A stretch of 64,000 nucleotides of DNA, taken from NCBI GenBank assembly GCA_963669155.1, contig OZ022587.1, positions 22,524,074 through 22,588,073 on the forward strand, written 5' to 3'. The notes beneath the pieces are model-generated. The model was given only the letters and a program-made list of their open reading frames with translations. It searched no databases and was not told where the DNA came from. Shown here piece by piece: positions 43,801 to 46,890 of this stretch (its first letter is position 1; every line of letters begins with the position of its first letter). Source of the stretch: Arbacia lixula (lineage: Eukaryota; Echinodermata; Echinoidea; Arbacioida; Arbaciidae). The position numbers were made by a program, and so were the translations under genes.

Positions 43801-45745
43801 AACAGCCAATGAGCTCTCATTAATGCACCTTTTCCCATAGTAGTAACCATTGATGGTAAGTTACGATAATTAAAAAACTATATGCAACATGGCCCTGGTT
43901 TGCGTTAGGATGTGAACAGAATGGCCCGTGTTCTGAACAGTGGTTTAACTCTTCACGTGTTCCGTTCGCATTATTACTCCCTCGTAGACGTGTTATATTC
44001 GCATTTTTGCAAAACCACATATTTCCCTATAAACGTCTCTTGTCACATTGTTTGGCTAAAAAAATCAGTGCATCCCCCAGCAGACCCAGGAAGTTCATTG
44101 AACAAAGGAGAGGAGAAAGTCACTAAAACCCTCCTCACAAGCAATACCAATGTCAGGTTCACTGTTAGGAGATTATGACTGTGGCACGAATGTGAATGAG
44201 ACCCTTTCATTGGAGTACCTTCACCAGGCTAAAATAATGCAACACATAGGGGGTTTATGGGTGAAGGAACAAAGAGTTAAAGCAAACTATGGACTAACTT
44301 TATGGACTAACTTTATGGGACGCCAAATAAAACGATATAAAATATGTCCTCAGAATCACTATGGTATATTGAGTTTGTCCACCTAATAAATTACAGCGAA
44401 TGATTGAAATCACCTACCTGTTGTGATTTTGTGACAGAATCAGATTTCTTACATGGTCTAAGTGACATGGTCTAAGTTTTGTGACAGAATCAGATTTATC
44501 ACATGGTCTAAGTTGAACCATTGCTCTGACTATGGGCCAATACCGCACATTACACTTTGCACTGAGAACAATCATCAAGGTTCAAGTTTCTTAGCCCAAA
44601 CCCAATCTGTGCTACAAATACCTGATTGCAAATCACATTTCGGACGCGTTTTGCTGACTGTAGGACCGGCTCAAATTCAGGTTTATCTTGTCCCACTCCA
44701 GGTTTCATCAAAATTACATCAACACTTGGCCATAATATAATGTGGTCAAATTTGAACAACTTATTCATATCTTTTTCACATTTCCTGATCCCTACTTTAA
44801 CTGAGAATAGTGTTTGATGTGCTCTTCTTTTAATATTAGGGAATTATCCTTCATAATCCCTAATATGGGCAGCGAGAAAGAAACCAGAAGATTTTCCCTT
44901 CAGCTGTCTCTCTCTCTCTCCTTTAGTTTGATAATAACAGTCAATAACCAATGCTGTGATTTCTTAAAACTTAGTCTCTATTTCAAAGTAGTCATGTTTT
45001 TTCCATGGGTGCTTTTTAGTTGGTCCATAACTGGATTTTAGTTGGGTTTTCTTGTAGACCGAATGTGAGTTCATGTTGAGACTGTACCAATGGACGTCTT
45101 TGTGACAGTTTTGTGTGCACCCTGGGATAGCATGATGTGGTATATTGGTGGCAGATTGATATTGGAATCTCATTCAAAATATTGATTTTATTTTTCTGCA
45201 AATTAGATTGTACAATCCATGATTGATTTTATTTGATAGGACATCTTTGTATGTAAAGCAATGAATTAATTTCAGGGCTCTTTCTGCAATCTTTCTGGTA
45301 TTAAGAATTGTATTTTCTATTTTCTAAAAATACATGGGGTGAAGCACATAATTTTTCTTTTATATTTATTTTCATCCTTCCGCAACAAAGTTTCTGGATA
45401 GCACGTTTGTTCCTCTCAATAAAGTTGTATGTCATAGCCTGATGGCAAGTTTTCCAGGCGTTGAAGGATGAAAGTTCACAAAATATTCAAGATTCTGGCA
45501 ATACTTCAGTGTTTACACCAGATGGCATAGGCATACTCTAGGACTGTGGTGAATTTCTCTACTTGGAAATTGGCTCATTTTGCCGGGGACAAAATTTAAC
45601 AGGAATTCGTTGAGAAAAACTTTTATGTAGCCATAAACATTTGCTAATTTTGTTTCTGTTTCTTTATTCTGATTTGCTTTTCACTTCCACAGAGATGCTG
45701 ACCAAAGGGCCTATTATACAGGAGACTGAAGCTGAGATGGTCTAA
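4130..45745 (+). CDS. ARHGEF11/12: RGS-family Rho guanine nucleotide exchange factor (PDZ-RhoGEF/LARG type), 3' part, 18 exons
   Basis: This is the gene span, introns included; the exons are listed separately. The joined exons give 1187 residues plus a stop, open throughout and phase-consistent at all 17 junctions. Roughly, residues 1-160 are a Ser-rich linker. The DH domain is near 205-415, with the NWQ-x-L N-terminal extension, the KRQEVINELFHTEKTHVR first helix and the QRLTKYPLLIENM helix. The PH domain is near 430-580, with MIHDGNLTWKVN, VLLLEEL and PQIYELVAQ. A predicted coiled coil starts near 708, and an acidic tail runs to 1170. Family knowledge: ARHGEF1/11/12 proteins activate RhoA at the plasma membrane downstream of G-alpha-12/13; ARHGEF11/12 also carry an N-terminal PDZ domain that binds plexin-B. 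The PDZ and RGS-like domains are not in this window. The ESNPLCRRL-like and PQIYELVA-like blocks separate it from the ARHGEF2/AKAP13 branch. Whether it is orthologous to 11, 12 or the common ancestor cannot be decided here. Confidence 0.9.
5458..5598. repeat. (ATGT)n then (GT)n microsatellite
   Basis: Five or six TATG units pass into more than 100 bases of GT dinucleotides, ending in TCTGGGTGTCTG variants. The Cys-Val and His-Thr frames here are artefacts. A weaker GT-rich patch follows at about 5811-5900. Confidence 0.95.
5689..5779. repeat. 90-bp hairpin MITE, copy 2
   Basis: It runs from CTATGAACATGCTCTTTTG to CAAAAGAGCATGTTCATGG. The two arms match closely around the AAAGGGTCGCTTT centre, in the same family as 2963-3051. 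Confidence 0.8.
7227..7313 (+). CDS. ARHGEF11/12: RhoGEF exon 2: basic linker exon repeating KRSASLK
   Basis: The exon is 87 nt, phase 0 to 0, so it can be skipped without a frameshift. The acceptor follows a C-rich tract (CCCCCTCCTGCAG) and the donor is AAG|GTTAGT. It encodes 29 residues beginning KSTSIDEGVREPYKKR and ending in QFVKRSASLKLK. The last 15 residues closely resemble the end of the preceding exon, which suggests exon duplication or tandem basophilic-kinase sites (R-S-A-S). No other domain is visible. Confidence 0.8.
7523..7800. repeat. (GAT/GGT)n trinucleotide microsatellite
   Basis: About 280 bases of mixed GATGAT, GGTGGT and AGT triplets. It produces Met/Val and Ser/Pro artefact frames on both strands and lies in the intron after exon 2. 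Confidence 0.95.
8323..8690. repeat. 368-bp near-perfect palindrome (foldback element)
   Basis: The arms mirror each other around about 8507 (GTTCGGCCCGAAC). The ends are AAGGGCATATACTGTACTGG and the complementary CCAGTACAGTATATGCCCTT. A related half-element lies at about 63640-63900. No protein is encoded. Confidence 0.85.
8699..9461. mobile_element. Compound tRNA-derived SINE cluster with flanking 12-bp repeats
   Basis: Two direct copies (about 8711-9010 and 9011-9288) are followed by an inverted partial copy (9289-9449). The inserts are bounded by ACATTAAAACTT at 8699-8710 and 9450-9461, consistent with a target-site duplication from retroposition. Read on the - strand, each full copy has a tRNA-like head with a B box GGTTCAAATCC and an A-box-like stretch near GTGGTTAAG. 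A T-run at 8709-8717 would be the A tail on the - strand. Confidence 0.75.
8815..8870 (-). repeat. tRNA-like head of SINE copy 1
   Basis: On the - strand an A-box-like segment (AGCTTGCGTGGTTAAG) is followed by GCAGTAGACTGCAGG and the B box GGTTCAAATCCC. It is a pol III promoter relic rather than a functional tRNA. A second copy is at 9119-9173 and an inverted one at 9289-9313. Confidence 0.65.
9964..10138. repeat. Foldback element, GGAGG(G/A)CGTTTCAT ends
   Basis: The left end CCAGGAGGGCGTTTCAT is mirrored by ATGAAACGTCCTCCAG. The interior has further mirrored CTGACAA/TTGTCAG blocks. It is about 175 bp and non-coding. Confidence 0.7.
10310..10547. repeat. Truncated plus full-length TTGCATAAA MITE in tandem
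   Basis: A left half (10310-10389) stops after GAGTTTGAT and is followed directly by a full copy starting GGGCCCTGTTGCATAAAC (10390) and ending TTATGCAACAGGGCTC. The tandem arrangement suggests unequal exchange or insertion of one copy next to another. Confidence 0.75.
10653..10705 (+). CDS. ARHGEF11/12: RhoGEF exon 3: 53-nt charged microexon
   Basis: The acceptor is TGTTTCTTGTAG and the donor AAG|GTGAGT. Phase 0 in and 2 out is the only frame consistent with both neighbours. It encodes GEEKKEGRRTNDNKRSR plus a split Ser codon, a highly charged linker. Another frame reads a plausible charged peptide but breaks phase with exons 2 and 4. Confidence 0.65.
11231..11382. repeat. Two-copy 75-bp tandem duplication
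   Basis: The TAACCCTT(T/A)CATTACCAGG unit with ATCTTCTTGCCCATGGTAAT occurs twice, at 11231 and 11306, with only a few differences. It overlaps the CCATGGTAATGAGAGAGTT motif that also occurs at 58213-58231. Confidence 0.85.
11738..11894. repeat. Foldback MITE, TTGCATAAA family
   Basis: The ends are GGGACCTATTGCACAAAAC and TTTTGTGCAACAGGGCCC. Both ends carry the same T-to-C change (TTGCAC/GTGCAA), so the arms have co-evolved or this is a subfamily. Confidence 0.75.
13978..14068. repeat. 90-bp hairpin MITE, copy 3
   Basis: It runs from CACTATAAACATGCTCTTTTG to ATCATGCTCATAGTG around AAAGAGACCCTTTGAAATT. It is flanked by ATGAT on the left and AATGAT on the right, a possible target duplication. 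Confidence 0.75.
14941..15030. repeat. 90-bp hairpin MITE, copy 4 (left end diverged)
   Basis: The right arm (TTTGTAACAAAAGACCATGTT) is intact and the left arm has lost part of the AACATGG segment. The AAAAGGGACCCTTTGAAATT centre is preserved. Confidence 0.7.
16168..16200 (+). CDS. ARHGEF11/12: RhoGEF exon 4: 33-nt microexon with NAGNAG acceptor
   Basis: A pyrimidine-rich tract ends in CTGAGCAG|C and the donor is GGA|GTAAGT. Phase 2 to 2 gives SIEPGSHAKSV plus the first two bases of an Asp codon. Being 33 nt and symmetric, it can be included or skipped in frame. The GAGCAG acceptor could add one Ser. The surrounding longer open frame continues upstream, so a longer exon is not excluded. Confidence 0.6.
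16685..16843. repeat. Foldback MITE, TTGCATAAA family
   Basis: The ends are GGGGCCCTGTTGCATAAAAC and TTTTATGCAACGGGGCC, with a complete mirrored interior. It is one of the best-preserved copies. Confidence 0.8.
17840..18200. repeat. (CT)n and polypyrimidine tract
   Basis: Long runs of CTCTCT (17867-17985) grade into CCCTCC and TTTTCT mixtures. The Leu/Ser-rich frames across it are artefacts. Confidence 0.95.
18733..18855. repeat. CCCCTC/CCCCTT simple repeat
   Basis: About 120 bases of CCCCTCCCCCTCC and CCCTTCCTCTTCC units on the + strand; the complement is purine-only (Gly/Arg/Glu artefact frames). Confidence 0.95.
20312..20975. repeat. About 18-bp minisatellite, (C)TGTCTATAAAGACCAC
   Basis: About 35 imperfect units of TGTCTATAAAGACCACC, interspersed with an AAAGTACC variant. 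It ends about 70 bp before the exon 5 acceptor. The same motif recurs in dispersed elements at 31605-31890 and 59530-59705. Confidence 0.9.
21045..21125 (+). CDS. ARHGEF11/12: RhoGEF exon 5: Ser-rich linker
   Basis: The acceptor is TTGTACCCCTAG and the donor AAA|GTAAGT; 81 nt, phase 2 to 2. It encodes DVDMDGQSVAAVLSPSQ followed by a poly-Ser run and LSTK. It is symmetric, so it can be skipped in frame. A short low-complexity linker N-terminal to the DH domain. Confidence 0.75.
21672..21838 (+). CDS. ARHGEF11/12: RhoGEF exon 6: acidic linker and N-terminal extension of the DH domain
   Basis: The acceptor is CCCAAGCAG and the donor ATG|GTGAGA; phase 2 to 1. The residues run from SQDSPRASLEQLARMEEDDS to TPNWQKLIDKDIIKKLKPKE and KRQEVIN. 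The NWQ-x-L Trp corresponds to the DH N-terminal extension that contacts RhoA in LARG (family knowledge), and KRQEVIN starts the first DH helix. The acidic MEEDDSDMES run just before it resembles the position of the autoinhibitory linker in vertebrate relatives (inference). Confidence 0.9.
21899..22036. repeat. Diverged TTGCATAAA-type MITE
   Basis: A degenerate copy with the GGTAACTTCCATGGTAGCAG interior and GATGCAACATGGCCCTGG right end. It belongs to the same subfamily as 43757-43898 and 51430-51564. Confidence 0.55.
22273..22499 (+). CDS. ARHGEF11/12: RhoGEF exon 7: DH domain, CR1 and following helices
   Basis: The acceptor is GTCAATCCAG and the donor AGG|GTGAGT; phase 1 to 0. It begins ELFHTEKTHVRALKVLRRVF and ends IIQEVSQILLDR. 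The Glu-Leu-x-x-Thr-Glu pattern is conserved region 1 of Dbl-homology domains, whose Glu contacts switch I of RhoA (family knowledge). The match to ARHGEF1/11/12 is clear along its length. Confidence 0.95.
22734..24010. mobile_element. 1.28-kb non-autonomous DNA transposon, CAG(A/G)GCTGCCAACC ends
   Basis: There are 14-bp terminal inverted repeats (22734-22747 and 23997-24010, one mismatch). A perfect 6-bp direct repeat, CTCATG, flanks the element at 22728-22733 and 24011-24016. The interior has two copies of a roughly 340-bp segment (about 23115-23420 and 23450-23745) and AT-rich ATACGAATTTT motifs at the ends. No transposase frame is present. It sits in the intron between two DH exons. Confidence 0.8.
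24121..24361 (+). repeat. 50-bp tandem repeat carrying decoy 3' splice sites
   Basis: Five copies of the CAGTGACCTGTGTTCTGATT unit start at 24123, 24169, 24219, 24269 and 24319. Each unit ends in a CTTGTCTG(TTTG)TAG-like pyrimidine-AG. The last copy runs directly into the real acceptor of exon 8 (TCTGTTCTTAG). Confidence 0.9.
24362..24511 (+). CDS. ARHGEF11/12: RhoGEF exon 8: DH domain middle helices
   Basis: The acceptor is CTGTTCTTAG and the donor GAG|GTACGT; 150 nt, phase 0 to 0. It encodes FDGEAGETMKRVCATFCQNQ through RKEGSITRFME, matching the segment of the ARHGEF1/11/12 DH domain before the xSNPLCRRL helix. Skipping would keep frame but delete part of the catalytic fold. Confidence 0.95.
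24908..25025 (+). CDS. ARHGEF11/12: RhoGEF exon 9: DH domain, CRRL and RLTKYPLL helices
   Basis: The acceptor is GATTATGCAG and the donor CAC|GTAAGT; phase 0 to 1. It encodes EAEANPLCRRLPLPGIVATG, then YQRLTKYPLLIENMLKYTP. QRLTKYPLL is the conserved region 3 helix of DH domains that forms the Rho-binding face (family knowledge). ANPLCRRL is diagnostic for the RGS-RhoGEF branch. Confidence 0.95.
25258..25345. repeat. Dispersed repeat with ACAATCTGCTGTTTGGACAA core
   Basis: CCCACTCAGATACTAAGCAG through GGACAACGGGCTATGAATAC is found inverted at 14337-14410 and, diverged, at 41051-41215. Family unidentified. Confidence 0.6.
25495..25749 (+). CDS. ARHGEF11/12: RhoGEF exon 10: end of DH and start of PH domain
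   Basis: The acceptor is GTCTCCCTACAG and the donor ATAG|GTTAG; phase 1 to 1, 255 nt. It encodes KSPEHERLQLALEKSKEILS, then SVNQAVKECENRFRLMDYNS (last DH helix), a linker, and SYKMIHDGNLTWKVNRNKSI (first PH strands). The DH-PH hinge is therefore coded in one exon, as expected for a module that works as a unit. Confidence 0.95.
25844..26095. repeat. MITE with CTGCCCTATTTTGAC ends
   Basis: CTGCCCTATTTTGAC at the left is mirrored by GTCAGAATAGGGCAG at the right. AGTTA flanks both sides (25839-25843 and 26096-26100), a likely 5-bp target duplication. A homologous copy lies at 62883-63131. Confidence 0.75.
26150..26350. repeat. Partial copy of the CTGTTTCACCAAG family
   Basis: It shares AATTTGACAAATTATAAAC and GATGCTTGTTAACAACAAG with the element at 1352-1633 and ends in a related GTGAACCCCCC. 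The left end is missing. Confidence 0.6.
26401..26565 (+). CDS. ARHGEF11/12: RhoGEF exon 11: PH domain core strands
   Basis: The acceptor is TGACCTACAG and the donor CAA|GTGAGT; 165 nt, phase 1 to 1. It encodes EVQVLLLEELIVILTKQDDK, LILKLHSTLNQAREESKTHS and PIIKLSNVLCRPVAT, with no Met near its start. VLLLEEL-x-VIL and the IIKL strand match the PH domain of ARHGEF1/11/12. The exon is symmetric. Confidence 0.95.
26589..27065. mobile_element. GC-richer 477-bp TIR element
   Basis: GCGTCTTCATGAGCCCGAT at the left is mirrored by TTGGGCTAATGAAGACGC at the right. The interior has GAGCTAGCTCGAGCTAGCT and repeated TAGCGAGCTATTTTG. CpG-rich segments stand out from the AT-rich intron. No coding frame. 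Confidence 0.7.
27532..27766 (+). CDS. ARHGEF11/12: RhoGEF exon 12: C-terminal PH helix and basic linker
   Basis: The acceptor is TCACTCCACAG and the donor GAA|GTAAGC; phase 1 to 2. It encodes RKAFFLVSTASAAGPQIYEL, VAQSQQDRQSWMDVVHATQE (the PH C-terminal helix with its conserved Trp), then a basic ERRQAKGGRRNARSAVTARP stretch and EESIK. The Arg-rich segment after the PH domain could assist membrane or partner binding (inference). Confidence 0.95.
27840..28100. repeat. Possible dispersed repeat with TCCGTCAGTCCGTCC
   Basis: GTCCGTCAGTCCGTCCATCC with ATCTTGAAAATCATTCAAGG and TTGCTTCAAACTTG resembles a widespread invertebrate intronic repeat. The TTTGATGAAATTTGG/GACAGACGGACAGAC region at about 55270-55515 looks like the opposite orientation. 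Assignment tentative. Confidence 0.4.
28233..28330 (+). CDS. ARHGEF11/12: RhoGEF exon 13: acidic-proline linker after PH
   Basis: The acceptor is TTTGTCTTGCAG and the donor CAG|GTACGA; phase 2 to 1. It encodes EDNPEINEPPEVVSNDAVLA then PEPEVVTLGAVS. No domain; Pro/Glu/Val-rich linker. Confidence 0.85.
28438..28534. repeat. 97-bp foldback with TTAA ends
   Basis: TTAACTCATTTTGTGCCA at the left and TGGCACACAAAGGGTTAA at the right. A related small foldback is at 35075-35157. Confidence 0.6.
28984..29048 (+). CDS. ARHGEF11/12: RhoGEF exon 14: short linker
   Basis: The acceptor is GATCCGTCCACAG and the donor CAG|GTAAGA; phase 1 to 0. It encodes ESRNEAEPVGDIRTALQNTI followed by EQ. A short helical-looking segment whose donor lies only about 15 bp before the 39-bp tandem array. 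Confidence 0.85.
29063..30275. repeat. 39-bp tandem array, about 30 copies, with higher-order structure
   Basis: The unit is AGATTGGTAACTGTACAGAC followed by AAACGTACAAATAACAAAC. Since 39 is 13 codons and most frames lack stops, frames of up to 453 codons run through it on both strands; these are artefacts. Variant units (GTGATATACAG, AATAAAAAACAG, AACAAAGAG, AACATACAG) recur in similar order about 546 bp apart. Degenerate ACAGACAGACATACA sequence continues to about 30540. Confidence 0.95.
30800..30878 (+). CDS. ARHGEF11/12: RhoGEF exon 15: helical segment
   Basis: The acceptor is ATTTATTACAG and the donor CTAG|GTAAGA; phase 0 to 1. It encodes EPGEEATTLERFQYLSLLTN followed by RIKSVL. The LERFQYLSLLTNRI pattern looks amphipathic and probably begins the C-terminal helical region completed by exons 16 and 17. 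Confidence 0.85.
31605..31890. mobile_element. TIR element interrupted by a nested 90-bp hairpin MITE (31656-31746)
   Basis: The outer ends ACAGTCAAAGTTGTCTAC and GACAGGTTTGACTGT are inverted, with TCTGTAAAGACCA and CTCTATAGACAGG motifs inside. The inner 31656-31746 is hairpin MITE copy 5 (CACTACGAACATGG to GTGTTCACAGTG). Confidence 0.7.
32788..32903. repeat. 116-bp foldback element
   Basis: TGGTGCCATATTCATGAAAC at the left pairs with GTTTCATGAATCTGGCCAC at the right. The interior CCTTACTAGCCTA mirrors TAGGCTTAGTAAGG. Confidence 0.75.
33082..33885. mobile_element. 800-bp near-perfect palindromic element with TA target duplication
   Basis: Element 33084-33883 is flanked by TA on both sides. 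The ends are CCGTAAATTTCGGCGTACAA (left) and TTATACACCGAAAAATACGG (right). Most of the two 380-bp arms mirror each other, including CTGGCGCTAGTACACAAAG against CTTTGTGTACTAGCGCCAG, around a centre near 33484. TA duplication and these ends suggest a non-autonomous Tc1/mariner or pogo-type element (inference). Confidence 0.8.
34312..34588. repeat. 277-bp foldback element
   Basis: CCTCCTCTGTACAATAACAC with CCAATTTTGTAACAA at the left mirrors TTGTTACAAAATTGGTGTTA and TTACAGAGGAG at the right. The inner ATTTGACAAATTGACCAG mirrors CTGGTCAATTTGTCAAAT. Confidence 0.8.
34821..34903 (+). CDS. ARHGEF11/12: RhoGEF exon 16: helical segment
   Basis: A (CT)n tract (34778-34806) and TGCACGTTGTAG precede the exon; the donor is TCA|GTAAGT; phase 1 to 0. 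It encodes DEAVGDPSDKKLLSEANGLI then AKVVTLLS. The Leu/Val/Ile spacing continues the C-terminal helical region. The microsatellite forms the polypyrimidine tract of its splice acceptor. Confidence 0.85.
34953..35265. repeat. Direct 108-bp duplication flanking an 83-bp foldback
   Basis: Segments 34953-35060 and 35158-35265 are near-identical (TACGCAGGAT(T/G)GCAATCAA; AAAAGTACACACAATCTTG). Between them 35075-35157 runs TTAACCCTTTGGGTGCC to GGCACGCAAAGGGATAA, an inverted pair. Confidence 0.8.
35647..35814. repeat. Foldback MITE, TTGCATAAA family
   Basis: GGGCCCTGTTGCATAAAAC to TTTTATGCAATGGGGCC. It carries a small internal duplication (CATAGAAATTGCCATTG) absent from sister copies. Confidence 0.8.
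36405..36660 (+). repeat. CCTCCCCCAACCT degenerate pyrimidine repeat at a splice acceptor
   Basis: About 250 bases of CCTCTCCCAACC-like units, nearly purine-free except A, run straight into the exon 17 acceptor (CCTCCCCGCAG). CTAAC, a metazoan branch-point-like motif, occurs six times. Confidence 0.85.
36663..38052 (+). CDS. ARHGEF11/12: RhoGEF exon 17: coiled coil and long acidic tail
   Basis: The acceptor is CTCCCCGCAG and the donor CAAG|GTATGT; 1390 nt, phase 0 to 1, about 463 residues. The first 55 residues (EQSVKREVELTRAQQENQTL, then MAAQQRLTSELSMTQHELDG) look like a coiled coil. The rest is low complexity: EGEGEGEGGEDAPLG, NDDDDEDRDDNDHN and many Ser/Asp/Glu/Pro stretches, ending EVKKPESSSSQ. 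ARHGEF11/12 carry C-terminal coiled-coil regions that mediate self-association and autoinhibition (family knowledge). The acidic tail has no recognisable homologue in memory and is probably disordered. Confidence 0.9.
39114..39322. mobile_element. 209-bp foldback with TTAA termini
   Basis: It begins TTAAAGGGAAAGTCCAC and ends GGTGGATATTCCCTTTAA. The inner arms pair in part (AGAAACATAAG against CTGATATGTTTCTTT; TTGTCGAAAATCCATCAAA against TTTGACGGATTTTCGTCAAA). TTAA ends suggest a piggyBac- or Kolobok-type MITE (inference). Confidence 0.7.
39629..39675 (+). CDS. Candidate alternative terminal exon of the RhoGEF
   Basis: A strong pyrimidine tract (GTCTCTCTCTTTCTCTCTCT) precedes CCACCCAG|GA. 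Spliced from exon 17 (phase 1) it would read GGLLARAKRVFQEWV and stop at 39673-39675. The peptide ends E-W-V, the same E-x-V pattern as the constitutive end E-M-V. No poly(A) signal was noticed close by, so this may be a chance acceptor. Confidence 0.3.
40711..40801. repeat. 90-bp hairpin MITE, copy 6
   Basis: TTTTGGACATGGTCTATTATG to AAGAGACCATGTTCAAAGTG, with a T-run replacing part of the left arm. Confidence 0.65.
41097..41207. repeat. AATAAACAACAGGTTATG tandem repeat
   Basis: About six units of 17-20 bp lie within a diverged copy of the dispersed repeat also seen at 14337 and 25258, and the unit appears to derive from that repeat's GACAACGGGCTATGAATA segment. Confidence 0.8.
41457..41582. 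repeat. 120-bp dispersed repeat, copy 2 of 3
   Basis: AGTAACTCCTTATTACATTC, CTATGGGTGTAACCCACGCT and CAAGCTTCAGGGTTACCA are shared with 14746-14864 and 60833-60956, all in the same orientation. Confidence 0.6.
42079..42540. repeat. TTGCATAAA MITE split by a nested element
   Basis: The left part 42079-42107 (GGGCCCCATTGCATAGTACTTACCATTAA) and right part 42468-42540 (TTAATGGTAACTCC onward) rejoin to the family consensus once the insert and one TTAA are removed. Confidence 0.8.
42104..42471. mobile_element. TTAA-target element nested in a MITE, copy 1
   Basis: The 360-bp insert 42108-42467 is flanked by TTAA on both sides. The ends are inverted (CTTTTCATGTG... and ...CACAAAGAG, better seen as CTCTT/AAGAG in copy 2). 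It contains CGTTCGCATTTTTGCA, GGTTCATTGTTAGGAG and a poly(G) run (42420-42444). Confidence 0.8.
43757..43898. repeat. Diverged TTGCATAAA-type MITE subfamily
   Basis: CAATTATTGTAACTCACCAT to TATGCAACATGGCCCTGG with CCATGGTGACAAC and GGTAACAGCCAATGAGC inside. Same subfamily as 21899-22036 and 51430-51564. Confidence 0.6.
43945..44280. mobile_element. TTAA-target element, copy 2
   Basis: TTAA flanks 43949-44276. The ends CTCTTCACGTG and GAACAAAGAG show the AAGAG terminal inverted repeat. It is about 90% alike to copy 1 by eye and carries AGGGGGTTT where copy 1 has the long poly(G). It lies a few dozen bases after a diverged MITE copy. Confidence 0.8.
45693..45745 (+). CDS. ARHGEF11/12: RhoGEF exon 18: last coding exon with stop
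   Basis: The acceptor is CACTTCCACAG, phase 1 in. It reads EMLTKGPIIQETEAEMV then TAA at 45743-45745. The frame is the one carried by exon 17. The C-terminus E-M-V fits a class III PDZ ligand (acidic at -2, hydrophobic at 0); binding is inference. The family itself has a PDZ domain, so self or partner binding can be imagined. Confidence 0.8.
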
Positions 45746-45945
45746 CGTTCAGCTTAGCCTGTCAGGAAGGCAGGGCGCCCTCTAGAGAGGACACGGAGAT
45801 GGTTTAACTCTCAGCAAAGACTGTTGCTCTGTATGGTGGAGTTGCAGCAAGGAGCGTCATTGGCTGCGTTGTTTGGAGCACATAGACCAGTGATAGCGCC
45901 CTCAATAGGCCACTATACTAGAGCATGATGGGTCACCAAGGCCTG

Positions 45946-46152
45946 AGCCCTGTTTCATAAAACTTGTTCACTCTCAAACATTCAGAAGTTGTGACTTCAG
46001 TACCTTATAACACTTGTCTTAACTTATAATGACATGTAACACAGCTACGTTTAAAACCAAGACCTACTCTCTTCCTATGGACGTAGGAATTAGGGCTGTT
46101 TTTCATGATTATTGCAGCTTGTTATTGATGACAAGTTTTATGAAGCAGAGCC
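45946..46152. repeat. TIR repeat, GCCCTGTTTCATAAAAC family
   Basis: GAGCCCTGTTTCATAAAACTTGT at the left pairs with ACAAGTTTTATGAAGCAGAGCCC at the right. Interior weakly mirrored. Confidence 0.7.
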
Positions 46153-46423
46153 CATGAACACAAACAAATCTCCGCCTTACCGTTCTGAAAACATCAAGTC
46201 AGCGAGAGATAAATGGCCTCTGACTAAAACGCTGATTTCGATGCCACATTTGAAGGCCAGCGCTTTATTCTGTGTCATCCATTAGCAATCAGTGGGACTG
46301 GTTGCTTTCTATATCAAATCGTCCGCCCTGTTTTGGTTTTGCCAGTCTGTATTTGAATGGGTATTTACAATGGCGCCTGAGATGTGAACCTCACATTGGT
46401 TGCAATCACTTCTCTGTAATAAG

Positions 46424-46506
46424 CACTATGACCATGGGCTTTTGTTACACAGATAAAATTTAAAAGGGACCCTTTGAAATTTTGCCCACATAACAAAAGA
46501 CCATGT
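46424..46506. repeat. 90-bp hairpin MITE, copy 7
   Basis: CACTATGACCATGGGCTTTTG to ACAAAAGACCATGTG around AAAAGGGACCCTTTGAAATT. The right end is cut by the next element. Confidence 0.75.
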
Positions 46507-46507
46507 G

Positions 46508-46681
46508 GGCCATTCCATATAAGTGTACAGCGAGTCAAGCATGCTGTGTCTTACGAGTCACATGTCAGGGTATAGATGATTGATTTACTTGATCGAGAAT
46601 TCAGCTCCAATATTTTCTCAGTTTTGATTTAGACCCTTGTTTGCGAATTGTGTGACTCGTGTGATATTTATGTGGAATGGC
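46508..46681. repeat. Foldback element GGCCATTCCATATAA
   Basis: GGCCATTCCATATAAG at the left and ATATTTATGTGGAATGGC at the right; inner ACGAGTCACATG and TGTGACTCGTGTG also mirror. It abuts the preceding hairpin MITE. Confidence 0.65.
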
Positions 46682-46840
46682 TGATGTTCATTGTGAAAAC
46701 CCCTCTAGTCCGAAACGTTGACACGTCAGCTTGACGTGAAGGGTTCTTTTTAGCCTCTAATGGACAAGTGTTTATCTAGATATCTGCATTTGCAGTCACG
46801 TGACCTACGATTCTCCGCCTTCTGTTATTGAATACATCCT

Positions 46841-46890
46841 CACCCTCACCCTTTCCCTCTCCCTCTCCTTCTCCTTCTCCTTCTCCTTCT
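46841..46890. repeat. (CTCCTT/CCCTCT)n simple repeat
   Basis: CACCCTCACCCTTTCCCTCT passes into CTCCTTCTCCTTCTCCTTCT. Arg/Gly frame on the opposite strand is an artefact. Confidence 0.9.

Larger units (their letters stand above)
38053..45692. other. Last intron of the RhoGEF gene
   Basis: 7.6 kb. It contains a candidate alternative last exon (39629-39675), a TTAA foldback (39114-39322), a hairpin MITE (40711-40801), the AACAACAGGTTATGAATA tandem repeat, a TTGCATAAA MITE split by a TTAA-type element, and a second copy of that element. No other exon with matching phase was seen. Confidence 0.6.
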
